Origin: a virus | IMG/VR virus record: IMGVR_UViG_3300042988_000148 | Location: 1-57,490 of that record | Strand: one strand, 5' to 3' | Length of the DNA: 57,490 nucleotides | Part shown: one piece after another, positions 31,832-38,031 of the stretch | Numbering within the stretch: position 1 is the stretch's first letter | Layout of the letters: every line of letters begins with the position of its first letter | Translations under genes and position numbers: made by a program | The notes under the pieces: model-generated | The model's input: the letters and a program-made list of their open reading frames with translations, nothing else | The model's database searches: none | Told to the model about the DNA's origin: nothing

Positions 31832-31985
31832 GTTCACCCAATCGTTTCTTGCATTGAACAACACAGACACCACAGATATATTTACCAGAAGTGCCTGCAA
31901 AGAATTGCTTAGCTACGCTCTTTGGTGTGCCACAAAAGCTACACTTAGGATCGTGCTCCTTGAAAGGAACAATGTTATTTGTCAT
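31812..31985 (-). CDS. ClpX-type C4 zinc-finger microprotein
   Basis: The frame ATG 31985 to TAA 31812 encodes 57 residues: MTNNIVPFKEHDPKCSFCGT, then KSVAKQFFAGTSGKYICGVC and VVQCKKRLGEH. The C-S-F-C-G ... I-A/F-A-G ... Y-I-C-x-x-C-V pattern matches the N-terminal zinc domain of ClpX, here without any AAA+ module. In ClpX this domain dimerises and binds adaptors and some substrates (for example lambda O). A free-standing copy could act as an adaptor decoy. It overlaps the glycohydrolase stop by 4 nt and the HTH start by 20 nt. Confidence 0.8.
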   Translation of the reverse strand: MTNNIVPFKEHDPKCSFCGTPKSVAKQFFAGTSGKYICGVCVVQCKKRLGEHDTQYS

Positions 31986-32806
31986 ACGTTACCCATGTCA
32001 TAGAGTTTGTTGGCTGTGCTGAACAACACATCGTGCTGCATCAAAGCATCAAGCCAGCGTTGAGGAATGCTGTTGTACCCATAGATACGACCAGCAATCA
32101 TACCTGTCACAGCACCAACTGTATCAGCGTCACCGCCCTTGTTGACAGCGTGAATGAGAGCGTCTTCGAAGGACGATGTTGCTGCGACAGATTGCCACGC
32201 CGATGCATAACATCCCATCACTGTGCCGCTTTCTTCCTTGATGCCTTTGTCGAACAGGTCTTGGTTGCCTACGACAGCACCATCGAACAACTCTTCAGCC
32301 AGTGCAGCACTGTAGACAACACACTTACCAGTGCCGTGAGTGATGAGCCCACCAGCAACAGACTCAGCAATCGCCATCGTCTTGTTGTTGTGGTTGAACA
32401 GGATGTGTGGAGCCATTCTCATGATCGCACCGTTACCGTCTGTCATGAGAGCACAAGAGCCACCATAGGGACGCTTGTTGGACGATGCACTCAGCGCTTC
32501 AGCAGTAGTAGTTCCAATATCAAAACAATAATTGCGAGTACCGAAAGTTCCATTGTTTCTCCACTGTTTGAAGTTCTGTGCAATGATGCCGGGAGCAAAG
32601 CGTTTGTAAGCAAGGTAGCTGTCAGCAATAGCCATTGCCATAGCACCATCGTCTGTCCATTCACCCGGTGATGTTTCATGAACACCGCCACCGATCATAT
32701 CCTTGAGTGGAGAGCCAGTGTTTGGCTCAGTGAATTCCAGTGGGGCACCGAGTGCATCACCGATGAACAGACCCATGAACATACCGATAGCGTTGTCTTT
32801 ATTCAT
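31982..32806 (-). CDS. ADP-ribosylglycohydrolase (DraG/ARH family)
   Basis: The product is 274 residues from ATG 32806, which sits at good spacing from AGGAAATGTTA; ATG 32812 overlaps the site itself. Motifs are GLFIGDALGAPLEF, GEWTDDGAMAMAIADSYL (T-D-D metal ligands) and NKGGDADTVGAVTGMIAGRI (the second metal-binding GGDADT). It removes ADP-ribose from proteins or nucleic acids, or acts on related ribosides. It may reverse host or phage-made ADP-ribosylation. It is located just before the tRNA-Ile2 gene in the operon. Confidence 0.92.
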   Translation of the reverse strand: MNKDNAIGMFMGLFIGDALGAPLEFTEPNTGSPLKDMIGGGVHETSPGEWTDDGAMAMAIADSYLAYKRFAPGIIAQNFKQWRNNGTFGTRNYCFDIGTTTAEALSASSNKRPYGGSCALMTDGNGAIMRMAPHILFNHNNKTMAIAESVAGGLITHGTGKCVVYSAALAEELFDGAVVGNQDLFDKGIKEESGTVMGCYASAWQSVAATSSFEDALIHAVNKGGDADTVGAVTGMIAGRIYGYNSIPQRWLDALMQHDVLFSTANKLYDMGNV

Positions 32807-32834
32807 TAACATTTCCTGTGCTGAGTGTGTTGAT

Positions 32835-32909
32835 TGGTGTTACGTACTGGATTCGAACCAATGACCAAGCGATTATGAGCCGCCTGCTCTACCACTGAGC
32901 TAACGTAAC
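32835..32909 (-). tRNA. tRNA-Ile2 (CAT, lysidine type)
   Basis: The minus strand gives acceptor GTTACGT / ACGTAAC, D-stem GCTC/GAGC, anticodon loop CTCATAA, T-arm ATTGG-TTCGAAT-CCAGT, discriminator A and encoded CCA. The anticodon is CAT. The D-to-variable region (AGAGCAGGCG then CTCATAATCGCTTGGTC) follows the bacterial tRNA-Ile2 pattern rather than elongator tRNA-Met. It therefore probably carries lysidine and reads AUA. Confidence 0.9.
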
Positions 32910-32984
32910 AAGTGCATGTCTCTCCATGCTGTCACCGATTGTCTAACCAGAAGAACCCCATAGCGGTCAAGGCCATTCAACAAA

Positions 32985-33785
32985 TCATTTAACGTGGATG
33001 AACGGTGTCACACCGCCAGCATTTGTAGTGGGCAGCTTACCGTCCCACTTCTTGATCGCCTCAAGCTCAACGTACTCTTTACCACCCTGTGCAGAGATGG
33101 CCTGTGCCTTGATGCGGATGGCATCAGCAATACCTTGTGCTTCAACACGATTGCGTTCAGCCTCAGCCTTAGCAAGCTCCACTTCTTTTTGCTTTGCAGC
33201 AATTTGGAAGTTGCGATTGGCAGCTTCTTTGATGGACGCTTCCAGTGCAGGATCTGTCACGAGGTTACGAACGTTAGCAGAGCGAACAAAGAACCAACCC
33301 TTAGCGCTTGCATCCAACTCAGCCTGCAACATCTTCACAATGTCAGCAGAGATTTCGTTGCGCTCAGTGTGGACAGTGGCGCTACCTCGTTTGGATACAG
33401 CGTTGTAGATAACCTCACGGGCTTGACGAGTGGCGTAGTTGAAACCGACACGCTCAGCGTCTTCACCCTTCACCTCAGAACGATCACCGGGCCAACGAGT
33501 CAGGATGGCAGGTGCCTTCGACGCATCAATCTGCAGGTAGATGTCAACGTCCATGTCAGCCAGTGTAATTTTGTCACTGGTCTGTGGCTTCATGTCATTC
33601 AGTTGTAGCGGCAGCTCTTTGCCTGAAACTTCAATGACTTTCTTGAACAGCGTGAAGTAGGTGCCGGGTGACAATGTCTGGTCTTTGACCTGACCCATCG
33701 TAGATTCAACACCTACGTTGCCAGTATCAATTTGTGTACAGGCAGCAAGGCTAGCAACAAGAGAAGCGAGAATAAGTTTTTTCAT
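32985..33785 (-). CDS. SPFH/prohibitin-like lipoprotein
   Basis: From ATG 33785 the protein is 266 residues. It begins with a lipoprotein signal, MKKLILASLVASLAACTQ (lipobox LAAC). The SPFH domain follows (KQTLSPGTYF-like strands, ITLADMDVDIYLQIDASKAP), with a long Ala/Glu/Lys-rich C-terminal coiled coil (KQKEVELAKAEAERNRVEAQ). Such proteins form ring-like membrane assemblies. A phage copy may protect or remodel the envelope or inhibit superinfection; this is inference. The longer in-frame start at 33923 contains a His/Cys-rich segment from the overlapping gene and is rejected. Confidence 0.85.
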   Translation of the reverse strand: MKKLILASLVASLAACTQIDTGNVGVESTMGQVKDQTLSPGTYFTLFKKVIEVSGKELPLQLNDMKPQTSDKITLADMDVDIYLQIDASKAPAILTRWPGDRSEVKGEDAERVGFNYATRQAREVIYNAVSKRGSATVHTERNEISADIVKMLQAELDASAKGWFFVRSANVRNLVTDPALEASIKEAANRNFQIAAKQKEVELAKAEAERNRVEAQGIADAIRIKAQAISAQGGKEYVELEAIKKWDGKLPTTNAGGVTPFIHVK

Positions 33786-33973
33786 AAAATTGCAATCGAA
33801 ACAAGGTTGAGTTGAACCACCAGCACAACAAGGATGGTGGTGATGATGAACGCTACCACAGGTAGGTGCTCTGACAAGAAGCGCTTGGTTGCCTTCTTGT
33901 CTTTGCTCGGCAGGTATGACCATGAGAAGTACATGATCAACGACATGATGACGAGTAGTGCAAGATGCTTCAT
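33782..33973 (-). CDS. Small two-TM protein paired with SPFH protein
   Basis: The 63-residue protein has hydrophobic segments at about 3-20 (HLALLVIMSLIMYFSWSY) and 38-60 (VVAFIITTILVVLVVQLNLV) with a basic loop between. It is ATGA-coupled to the SPFH gene, so the two probably act together at the inner membrane. No family is recognised. Confidence 0.7.
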   Translation of the reverse strand: MKHLALLVIMSLIMYFSWSYLPSKDKKATKRFLSEHLPVVAFIITTILVVLVVQLNLVSIAIL

Positions 33974-34806
33974 GCTGTCACCATCTCGTCAGCAATATTC
34001 CACAAGGCAGTGTTGATGCGCTGGTGTTCCTTGATCGAGTTGACTGGTCGAGCCTTACGCATCACACCCTCAGGATGTGTCTCGGTGATTGACCTGATCA
34101 TGGCATTGCCACGAATGACACCTTCTTGAATGCGATTGAACACGGTCCAAGCATCGTAGCCTTCGTCACCAACACGGCGGACATTCATCACATCCTTGAC
34201 GGTCTGTGCAACAGCATAAGCACCCTTGGTTTGACCTGTGTAGTCAGCCCAACGAGTAGCTACACCAGCAATTGCCATGTCGTGTGCCTCACCAGTGGTC
34301 AGGGTAAGACCACGCATCTTCTCAATGCGATCCATCAACAGGGGCAGGGTGGCTGTAGTGGTACGCAACATCTCTTCGAAGCCGTTCAATGCTTTGCTGT
34401 GATAGATGCGAGACTGGAAACCATCACCTGCCACGATGCCGTTAGAGCAGATGAAACGGAACAGACCAGCGAACAACTTCACAGAGCCTGTGCCATCGTG
34501 AGAGTTGTACAAGATGATTTCAGGACGAACATCACCAGTCTCTGCAATGTCATGAGCACTGCTGAAAGCAAGCATGTGGGCAGTGTGTTCCGGTGAAGCT
34601 TTGCGACTACGCTTTTGTGCAGCCTGTGTTGGGAAGTAGCCATAGTCCGCCATGATGGGCAGCACATCGCTGGTTGTGAGGGATACGTAACGATCTGACA
34701 AGCGCTCAGCTTTGGTTGTGCTGAACACGGCAGGAGCACGATGTTGAATCTGTTCGGGTGTCAGGATGGAGTTGTCAGCGTTGCGAGAGAAGATAACGTG
34801 AGCCAT
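33970..34806 (-). CDS. DUF932-family phage/plasmid-like protein
   Basis: The 278-residue protein matches DUF932: MAHVIFSRNADNSILTPEQ, RPEIILYNSHDGTGSVKLFA, GLFRFICSNGIVAGDGFQ and the C-terminal WTVFNRIQEGVIRGN. These are conserved landmarks of a phage and plasmid family of unknown biochemical role, often near replication or early genes. A promoter lies just upstream (-10 at 34857-34862), so it is first in a sub-operon. The site TAAGGAAACACA precedes the start. Confidence 0.85.
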   Translation of the reverse strand: MAHVIFSRNADNSILTPEQIQHRAPAVFSTTKAERLSDRYVSLTTSDVLPIMADYGYFPTQAAQKRSRKASPEHTAHMLAFSSAHDIAETGDVRPEIILYNSHDGTGSVKLFAGLFRFICSNGIVAGDGFQSRIYHSKALNGFEEMLRTTTATLPLLMDRIEKMRGLTLTTGEAHDMAIAGVATRWADYTGQTKGAYAVAQTVKDVMNVRRVGDEGYDAWTVFNRIQEGVIRGNAMIRSITETHPEGVMRKARPVNSIKEHQRINTALWNIADEMVTA

Positions 34807-34856
34807 TGTGTTTCCTTAGCGAGAGAGTTGTGGCAACATTGCCGAGATGGGCCTTC

Positions 34857-34886
34857 AGTGTAAAGGCTTTTGAAAGGTGTTGTCAA
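34857..34886 (-). promoter_or_regulatory. Leftward sigma70-like promoter
   Basis: On the minus strand TTGACA (34881-34886) is followed by 18 nt and TACACT (34857-34862). It lies right after the terminator of the preceding gene and drives the DUF932 gene and onward. The spacing equals that of the other early promoters. Confidence 0.65.
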
Positions 34887-34887
34887 A

Positions 34888-34911
34888 TAAAAACCCAACA
34901 AATTAGTCGGG
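34888..34911 (-). terminator. Terminator after the 79-aa gene
   Basis: The minus-strand stem CCCGAC-TAATTT-GTTGGG (one G-T pair) is followed by TTTTTA. The gene's stop codon lies in the loop. It separates the upstream and downstream early sub-operons. Confidence 0.75.
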
Positions 34912-35142
34912 CTTTGCTTTCTTCACAAGTGGAATTACCTGTGCTGTTGCGCTGATGTGCAACAACTCATTGTTCATGTTCAGGCAATAGCTGTACATAC
35001 CGTCGATGTGATCAAAGAAGATGACCTCATCAATGCCTGTGCCTTCCATCCACGGCAGCTTGATGTAGCTACGTGGCTTGGTCTTGTACAACTCACGCAG
35101 TGGCAGCTGTTCGTAGTCGGCTAGATCGAATTCGTTTATCAT
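34903..35142 (-). CDS. Small protein, unknown
   Basis: From ATG 35142 it is 79 residues (MINEFDLADYEQLPLRELYK...) with a central IKLPWMEGTGIDEVIFFDHI, beta-rich, and a basic end (VKKAKPD). An in-frame TTG at 35148 is less likely. It overlaps the 71-residue gene by 50 nt, an unusually long same-strand overlap. The function is unknown. Confidence 0.7.
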   Translation of the reverse strand: MINEFDLADYEQLPLRELYKTKPRSYIKLPWMEGTGIDEVIFFDHIDGMYSYCLNMNNELLHISATAQVIPLVKKAKPD

Positions 35143-35308
35143 GTTCAATGTCTTTCTGTGTCGAGGCTACACCGTCTGCATAGCCTTTGTTGTATCGGTT
35201 GTACTCATGACAACCAACGGGAGAGAAGATGTAAGCATGGTTGATCTGTCCTCTCATACCGTGTGCCTTACCTACCATGTAGGCAATGTCACGAGACGTG
35301 TCACTCAT
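35093..35308 (-). CDS. Small phage protein, unknown
   Basis: From ATG 35308 it is 71 residues, MSDTSRDIAYMVGKAHGMRG, with HEYNRYNKGYADGVASTQ and a basic tail. The Y-x-x-G-Y-x-D-G motif suggests a helical hairpin seen in several small phage proteins. It overlaps neighbours on both sides (8 nt and 50 nt). No function is known. Confidence 0.7.
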   Translation of the reverse strand: MSDTSRDIAYMVGKAHGMRGQINHAYIFSPVGCHEYNRYNKGYADGVASTQKDIEHDKRIRSSRLRTAATA

Positions 35309-35510
35309 CTCTGATCTTGCACAAGGCATCAGCAATCTTGTAGCAGTAGCGACTCAGCGCCGCAGCATCCGATACTTCTGCACCACTGGACAACACACCC
35401 TTCATAAGTTCAAGGGCGAAGTCGTCTCGCAATTCACGTGGTGCCTTCTCAGCATAGGCAGGACGACCACGACTACGTGTTGTTTTCTCTGGAGTTGCTT
35501 CATCGTTCAT
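35301..35510 (-). CDS. Small Arg/Ala-rich protein
   Basis: The 69-residue protein has a basic head (EKTTRSRGRPAYAEKAPREL, with an AT-hook-like RGRP) and a helical tail (AAALSRYCYKIADALCKIRD). It might bind DNA. It overlaps the hydrolase stop by 11 nt and lies behind AAAGGAAAATCAA. The function is unknown. Confidence 0.7.
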   Translation of the reverse strand: MNDEATPEKTTRSRGRPAYAEKAPRELRDDFALELMKGVLSSGAEVSDAAALSRYCYKIADALCKIRDE

Positions 35511-35955
35511 TTGATTTTCCTTTGTAAAAAATGTGGTTGTTTATGACAACAACTTTGTCCAGTGCTTTGCGCCACACCGGCTTAACCTTTGTGGTGTGGT
35601 AGTGGGTGGCACCACCGGTGAAGTCATGCAAGGTGCCTGTCATAGCGGCTGACGCTACAGCATAAGCATCGTTGATGTTGCCGCTGAGCGGCTTGTCACG
35701 ACCCTTCGCTGTGTTAGCCCAGCTAAATTGCTTACGCTGGTACACAACATCACACACTGTTTTGTTTTGCTGAGCAGCCCTGTTCAGGGTGACCAGTGCC
35801 ACAGACTGCATACCTTCAACACCTTCACCACGTGCTTCGTGATAGATGTTCTTGAGCATACACATAAACTGCGTTGCCTGTGCTGTCGATGGCGGTGCTT
35901 TGTGAGTGCATGATGTAGCAGACAAGAGCAGCACGACAGCGACAACCACTCTCAT
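35500..35955 (-). CDS. SleB-like cell wall hydrolase, lipoprotein
   Basis: The 151-residue protein begins with a lipoprotein signal (MRVVVAVVLLLSATSCTH). It then shows the Hydrolase_2/SleB domain: MLKNIYHEARGEGVEGMQSV (catalytic Glu in HEARGE), ALVTLNRAAQ, CDVVYQRKQFSW and TGGATHYHTTKVKPVW. It ends NNHIFYKGK. This family cleaves peptidoglycan glycan strands. In an early operon it may act in envelope remodelling or as a second lysin. It starts right after an apparently frameshifted upstream gene. Confidence 0.88.
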   Translation of the reverse strand: MRVVVAVVLLLSATSCTHKAPPSTAQATQFMCMLKNIYHEARGEGVEGMQSVALVTLNRAAQQNKTVCDVVYQRKQFSWANTAKGRDKPLSGNINDAYAVASAAMTGTLHDFTGGATHYHTTKVKPVWRKALDKVVVINNHIFYKGKSNER

Positions 35956-35978
35956 TCACACACCCTGCTCTTCAGCCA

Positions 35979-36257
35979 TCAGTGCTGCCCATTTGAGCCA
36001 CATGTAACGCATACCTTGAACAGCTGACTTGATGTGGTGTCACAACCCATCGCTCTTAACCCTTGAAATACAGTACTGAGCGGTACTTTCAAAGCAACAG
36101 CGGCATTACACACAGCAACGCAGCTATATCGAACAGCACAGGGGCTCGTGTCGTAGTGATGATTGTCAGCGGCAAGGTATTTGTCAGCAGCCAAGTGCAA
36201 CACATCTGCAATTGTCGCGTTGCTTCTTGTCACTGCGCTCCGGTTGTTCTTTGTCAT
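35979..36257 (-). CDS. Phage protein, probably frameshifted at its 3' end
   Basis: The open frame gives 92 residues with AADKYLAADNHHYDTSPCAV, RYSCVAVCNAAVALKVP and QGLRAMGCDTTSSQLFK, ending in an unconvincing tail. In the -1 frame from about 36012 the sequence continues MRYMWLKWAALMAEEQGV and stops at 35956-35958, directly at the hydrolase start. That is the expected operon junction and a plausible C-terminus. I infer a one-base indel or frameshift near 36013. The function is unknown. Confidence 0.65.
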   Translation of the reverse strand: MTKNNRSAVTRSNATIADVLHLAADKYLAADNHHYDTSPCAVRYSCVAVCNAAVALKVPLSTVFQGLRAMGCDTTSSQLFKVCVTCGSNGQH

Positions 36258-36349
36258 AACGGTGCATCCTCATGGTTGTTGGGGTTGAACGGTGGACGTT
36301 TCCGTCCGGTGTCGAGTGGATTAGGAAATGCCGGAAACGGCCATGTCAT
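36254..36349 (-). CDS. Microprotein, 31 aa, Pro-rich
   Basis: The frame ATG 36349 to TGA 36254 encodes MTWPFPAFPNPLDTGRKRPP and FNPNNHEDAPL. It is preceded by AGGGAGAGCAAA and its stop overlaps the next start as ATGA. It also overlaps the upstream 103-residue gene by 29 nt. The role is unknown. Confidence 0.6.
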   Translation of the reverse strand: MTWPFPAFPNPLDTGRKRPPFNPNNHEDAPL

Positions 36350-36632
36350 TTTGCTCTCCCTTGTAGCCGTATTCATATCGAATATAGCTACGTATACGGC
36401 TATCTCGGTCGGTGTGCTTCTCAACAAACTTGACTCGGGTGTCTCGTTCGTTCAGTGCCATGCACAAGGTGGTCAGGTCACAGTCTTCTTCGAGATAGGC
36501 ATAGTCGCCACGCTGGTAGCTGTAGCGGCTAATCTTGTCGGCAATGCCGAGGTTGATCAGCACAGACTTCTTAACCTTTCCCCAAGCATGACCGGGGTCA
36601 GCGTAGACGATGATGGTGAATGTTTTGCTCAT
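36321..36632 (-). CDS. Conserved phage protein, unknown
   Basis: The 103-residue protein starts MSKTFTIIVYADPGHAWGKV, with INLGIADKISRYSYQRGDYA, YLEEDCDLTTLCMALNERD and a basic Tyr/Arg region. The D-P-G-H-A-W-x-K-V start and Y-S-Y-x-x-G-D-x-x-Y-L-E-E-D-C-D pattern is a common small phage family with no known function. It is ATGA-coupled upstream. Confidence 0.8.
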   Translation of the reverse strand: MSKTFTIIVYADPGHAWGKVKKSVLINLGIADKISRYSYQRGDYAYLEEDCDLTTLCMALNERDTRVKFVEKHTDRDSRIRSYIRYEYGYKGEQNDMAVSGIS

Positions 36633-36817
36633 GCTTGTTCTTTCTTCTCAAAGCCTGTGCAATTCTGCAACCAGACAGGATCAAAGTTGATGGGCCAGAA
36701 GAACCACCCATTACGTACACCGTGTGCATTGCCTACAACTTCAGCTTCGCCATTAGCACAGCGAGAGTGACAGTTTCCGGGAAGATCACGACGATGTTTA
36801 CATTCGTAGCAATTCAT
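36629..36817 (-). CDS. Conserved phage zinc-binding-type protein
   Basis: The 62-residue protein has MNCYECKHRRDLPGNCHSRC, then NAHGVRNGWFFWPINFDPVW and LQNCTGFEKK. The C-x-x-C-x-H-R-R ... H-S-x-C ... N-G-W-F-x-x-P-x-N-F-D-P-V-W-L pattern is a recurrent family in phages of Proteobacteria. Cysteines and histidines suggest a metal site. The function is unknown. Confidence 0.85.
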   Translation of the reverse strand: MNCYECKHRRDLPGNCHSRCANGEAEVVGNAHGVRNGWFFWPINFDPVWLQNCTGFEKKEQA

Positions 36818-36868
36818 TTTGTTTTCCTACGGAGAAGGACGTTAGTCCAACAACTCAACAGCGAGTCA

Positions 36869-36895
36869 GTAATGCTACTGATGCAATAGCATTAC
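36869..36895. other. Perfect inverted repeat in intergenic gap
   Basis: The 9-bp arms GTAATGCTA and TAGCATTAC with a 9-nt spacer lie in the 87-nt gap between the NinX-like gene and the zinc-binding-type gene. There is no T-run; it could be an RNA processing or stability element or an operator. Confidence 0.6.
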
Positions 36896-36904
36896 AAAGC
36901 GCTG

Positions 36905-37267
36905 TCACATTAGATTAGACGGTACATCTACTGTGTCACCCAGCTTGGATGCGACATAGCAGCGCATAGCGGCGATCAGGGGTGTGGGGCCGTAACACAT
37001 TGCACTTTGATTGCTGTCGCAGCTTGCGCACCATATGGTTAAGTCTGAATCGATGGTTATCCTCTCCCGCTCAATGATCGGTCCGCCTTGTGCCCAGTCT
37101 GTTGAGGGTGCAAAGTTGACGCCGATTTGTTGGAGTCCCTCCGTTTCATAGATACGCTTGGTGTTAGGGTTGAAGCATGGGGAGCCGTATTTGTGACGCT
37201 TGATGGTGTGCTCACACTTCGCCACTGCCCAATCAAGGGCGGCTCCTGTCAGTTCTGATGTTTTCAT
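36905..37267 (-). CDS. NinX-like protein (DUF2591)
   Basis: The 120-residue protein begins MKTSELTGAALDWAVAKCEH, the diagnostic start of the P22 NinX / DUF2591 family. It continues with STDWAQGGPIIERERITID and LIAAMRCYVASKLGDTVDVP. The family is frequent in the nin regions of lambdoid phages and in other Proteobacterial phages; the function is unknown. It starts 1 nt after the stop of the 128-residue gene. Confidence 0.8.
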   Translation of the reverse strand: MKTSELTGAALDWAVAKCEHTIKRHKYGSPCFNPNTKRIYETEGLQQIGVNFAPSTDWAQGGPIIERERITIDSDLTIWCASCDSNQSAMCYGPTPLIAAMRCYVASKLGDTVDVPSNLM

Positions 37268-37268
37268 A

Positions 37269-37655
37269 TTAGTTCCAGACGTTGATGCTAGGGCGACTAC
37301 TGTCGTTTGTTGTCAGTGCCACAAGACGGGCAAGACCGACAGGATGCTCACCGTGACGATGCACAAATGTGCTGTACTTGTATGGGTTGTAGGTGATGGC
37401 AGAGCCATTGGTGGCGACCATGTCGATGGTGACGTTGTCACTGCTACTGTCAGTCCAGTCACCGACAACACCGGCATGGACATTCTTGCGTTGCTCTTTC
37501 AAGACACGCTGACGACCCGCCTCAGACACCTTGAACTTGGCATCGAAAAGCAAAGCTTGGTCACGATGTGCAATGACACGACCTTTCATCGCACCCTCAA
37601 GAGCTTTAATGCTAAAGCATTTCTTATGCAGGTTGAAGTAGACGAATACTTTCAT
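37269..37655 (-). CDS. Conserved phage protein, KVFVYFNLHKKCFS type
   Basis: The 128-residue protein starts MKVFVYFNLHKKCFSIKALE and has GRVIAHRDQALLFDAKFKVS, EAGRQRVLKEQRKNVHAGVV, SAITYNPYKYSTFVHR and an Arg/Ser end. This is a common family in phages and some plasmids, of unknown function. It is the first gene behind the 37939 promoter, with a long untranslated leader. Its ribosome site is in a small hairpin (37662-37674). Confidence 0.8.
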   Translation of the reverse strand: MKVFVYFNLHKKCFSIKALEGAMKGRVIAHRDQALLFDAKFKVSEAGRQRVLKEQRKNVHAGVVGDWTDSSSDNVTIDMVATNGSAITYNPYKYSTFVHRHGEHPVGLARLVALTTNDSSRPSINVWN

Positions 37656-37661
37656 GTGTGT

Positions 37662-37674
37662 TTCCTTTCAGGAA
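37662..37674 (-). promoter_or_regulatory. Shine-Dalgarno hairpin, TTCCT-GAA-AGGAA form
   Basis: The minus strand reads TTCCT-GAA-AGGAA just before the 37655 start, so the AAGGAA site is the 3' arm of a 5-bp stem with a GAA triloop. It has the same architecture as the hairpins at 38775, 39093, 39399 and 39602, but different stem bases. Confidence 0.65.
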
Positions 37675-37932
37675 GGTTGGCTTGATATAAACCCTGTAAC
37701 ACTGTGTCACAAGGCTTATGAAAGCCACATCGTCTAGCGCCGACCCCAACGCCACGATGTGATTCCTATGCACATTATCATCCTCATGTGCTATGAGCAG
37801 TGTAAGACGTTACGTGCTTACAATCACGCTGATCTATTTCAGGCGGCAACATGTTTTGTTGTACATGTTGCATCCATACTGATATCACGCTTGCTTTTTA
37901 AAGAACAATTTGGTGATGCCGATGCATCGATG
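37675..37932 (-). other. Long structured untranslated leader
   Basis: About 260 nt lie between the inferred transcription start (near 37932) and the hairpin before the 128-residue gene. No supported gene is present. Two inverted repeats are visible: 37726-37733 with 37754-37761 (CACATCGT / ACGATGTG) and 37847-37854 with 37863-37870 (CAACATGT / ACATGTTG). The region may be a regulatory RNA or attenuator. Confidence 0.5.
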
Positions 37933-37938
37933 GCCTCA

Positions 37939-37968
37939 ATTATGCAGACCTTTACAAAACCCTGTCAA
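37939..37968 (-). promoter_or_regulatory. Leftward early promoter
   Basis: Minus strand: TTGACA at 37963-37968, 18-nt spacer, CATAAT at 37939-37944, then TGAGGCCA. Spacer and downstream bases match the promoters at 39136 and 39646 closely (GGGTTTT...AGGTC in the spacer), showing a repeated early promoter unit. Confidence 0.8.
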
Positions 37969-38031
37969 GCAATACCTGACCATTTTGTAGGGGCTTTGTG
38001 AAGGGGGCTGTATTGCTACAACCCTCATGCA

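Noticed and set aside
32835-32909. Calling the CAT-anticodon tRNA a tRNA-Met
   Set aside because: The D-to-variable segment matches tRNA-Ile2 rather than elongator or initiator Met, so Ile2 is preferred.
33786-33923. N-terminal extension of the SPFH protein with a five-His run
   Set aside because: The extension overlaps the two-TM gene in another frame, lacks a ribosome site, and precedes an obvious lipoprotein signal start at 33785.
37759-38001. 80-residue plus-strand frame in the leader region
   Set aside because: No ribosome site, odd composition, and it would run against the early promoter at 37939; the region is better explained as a leader.
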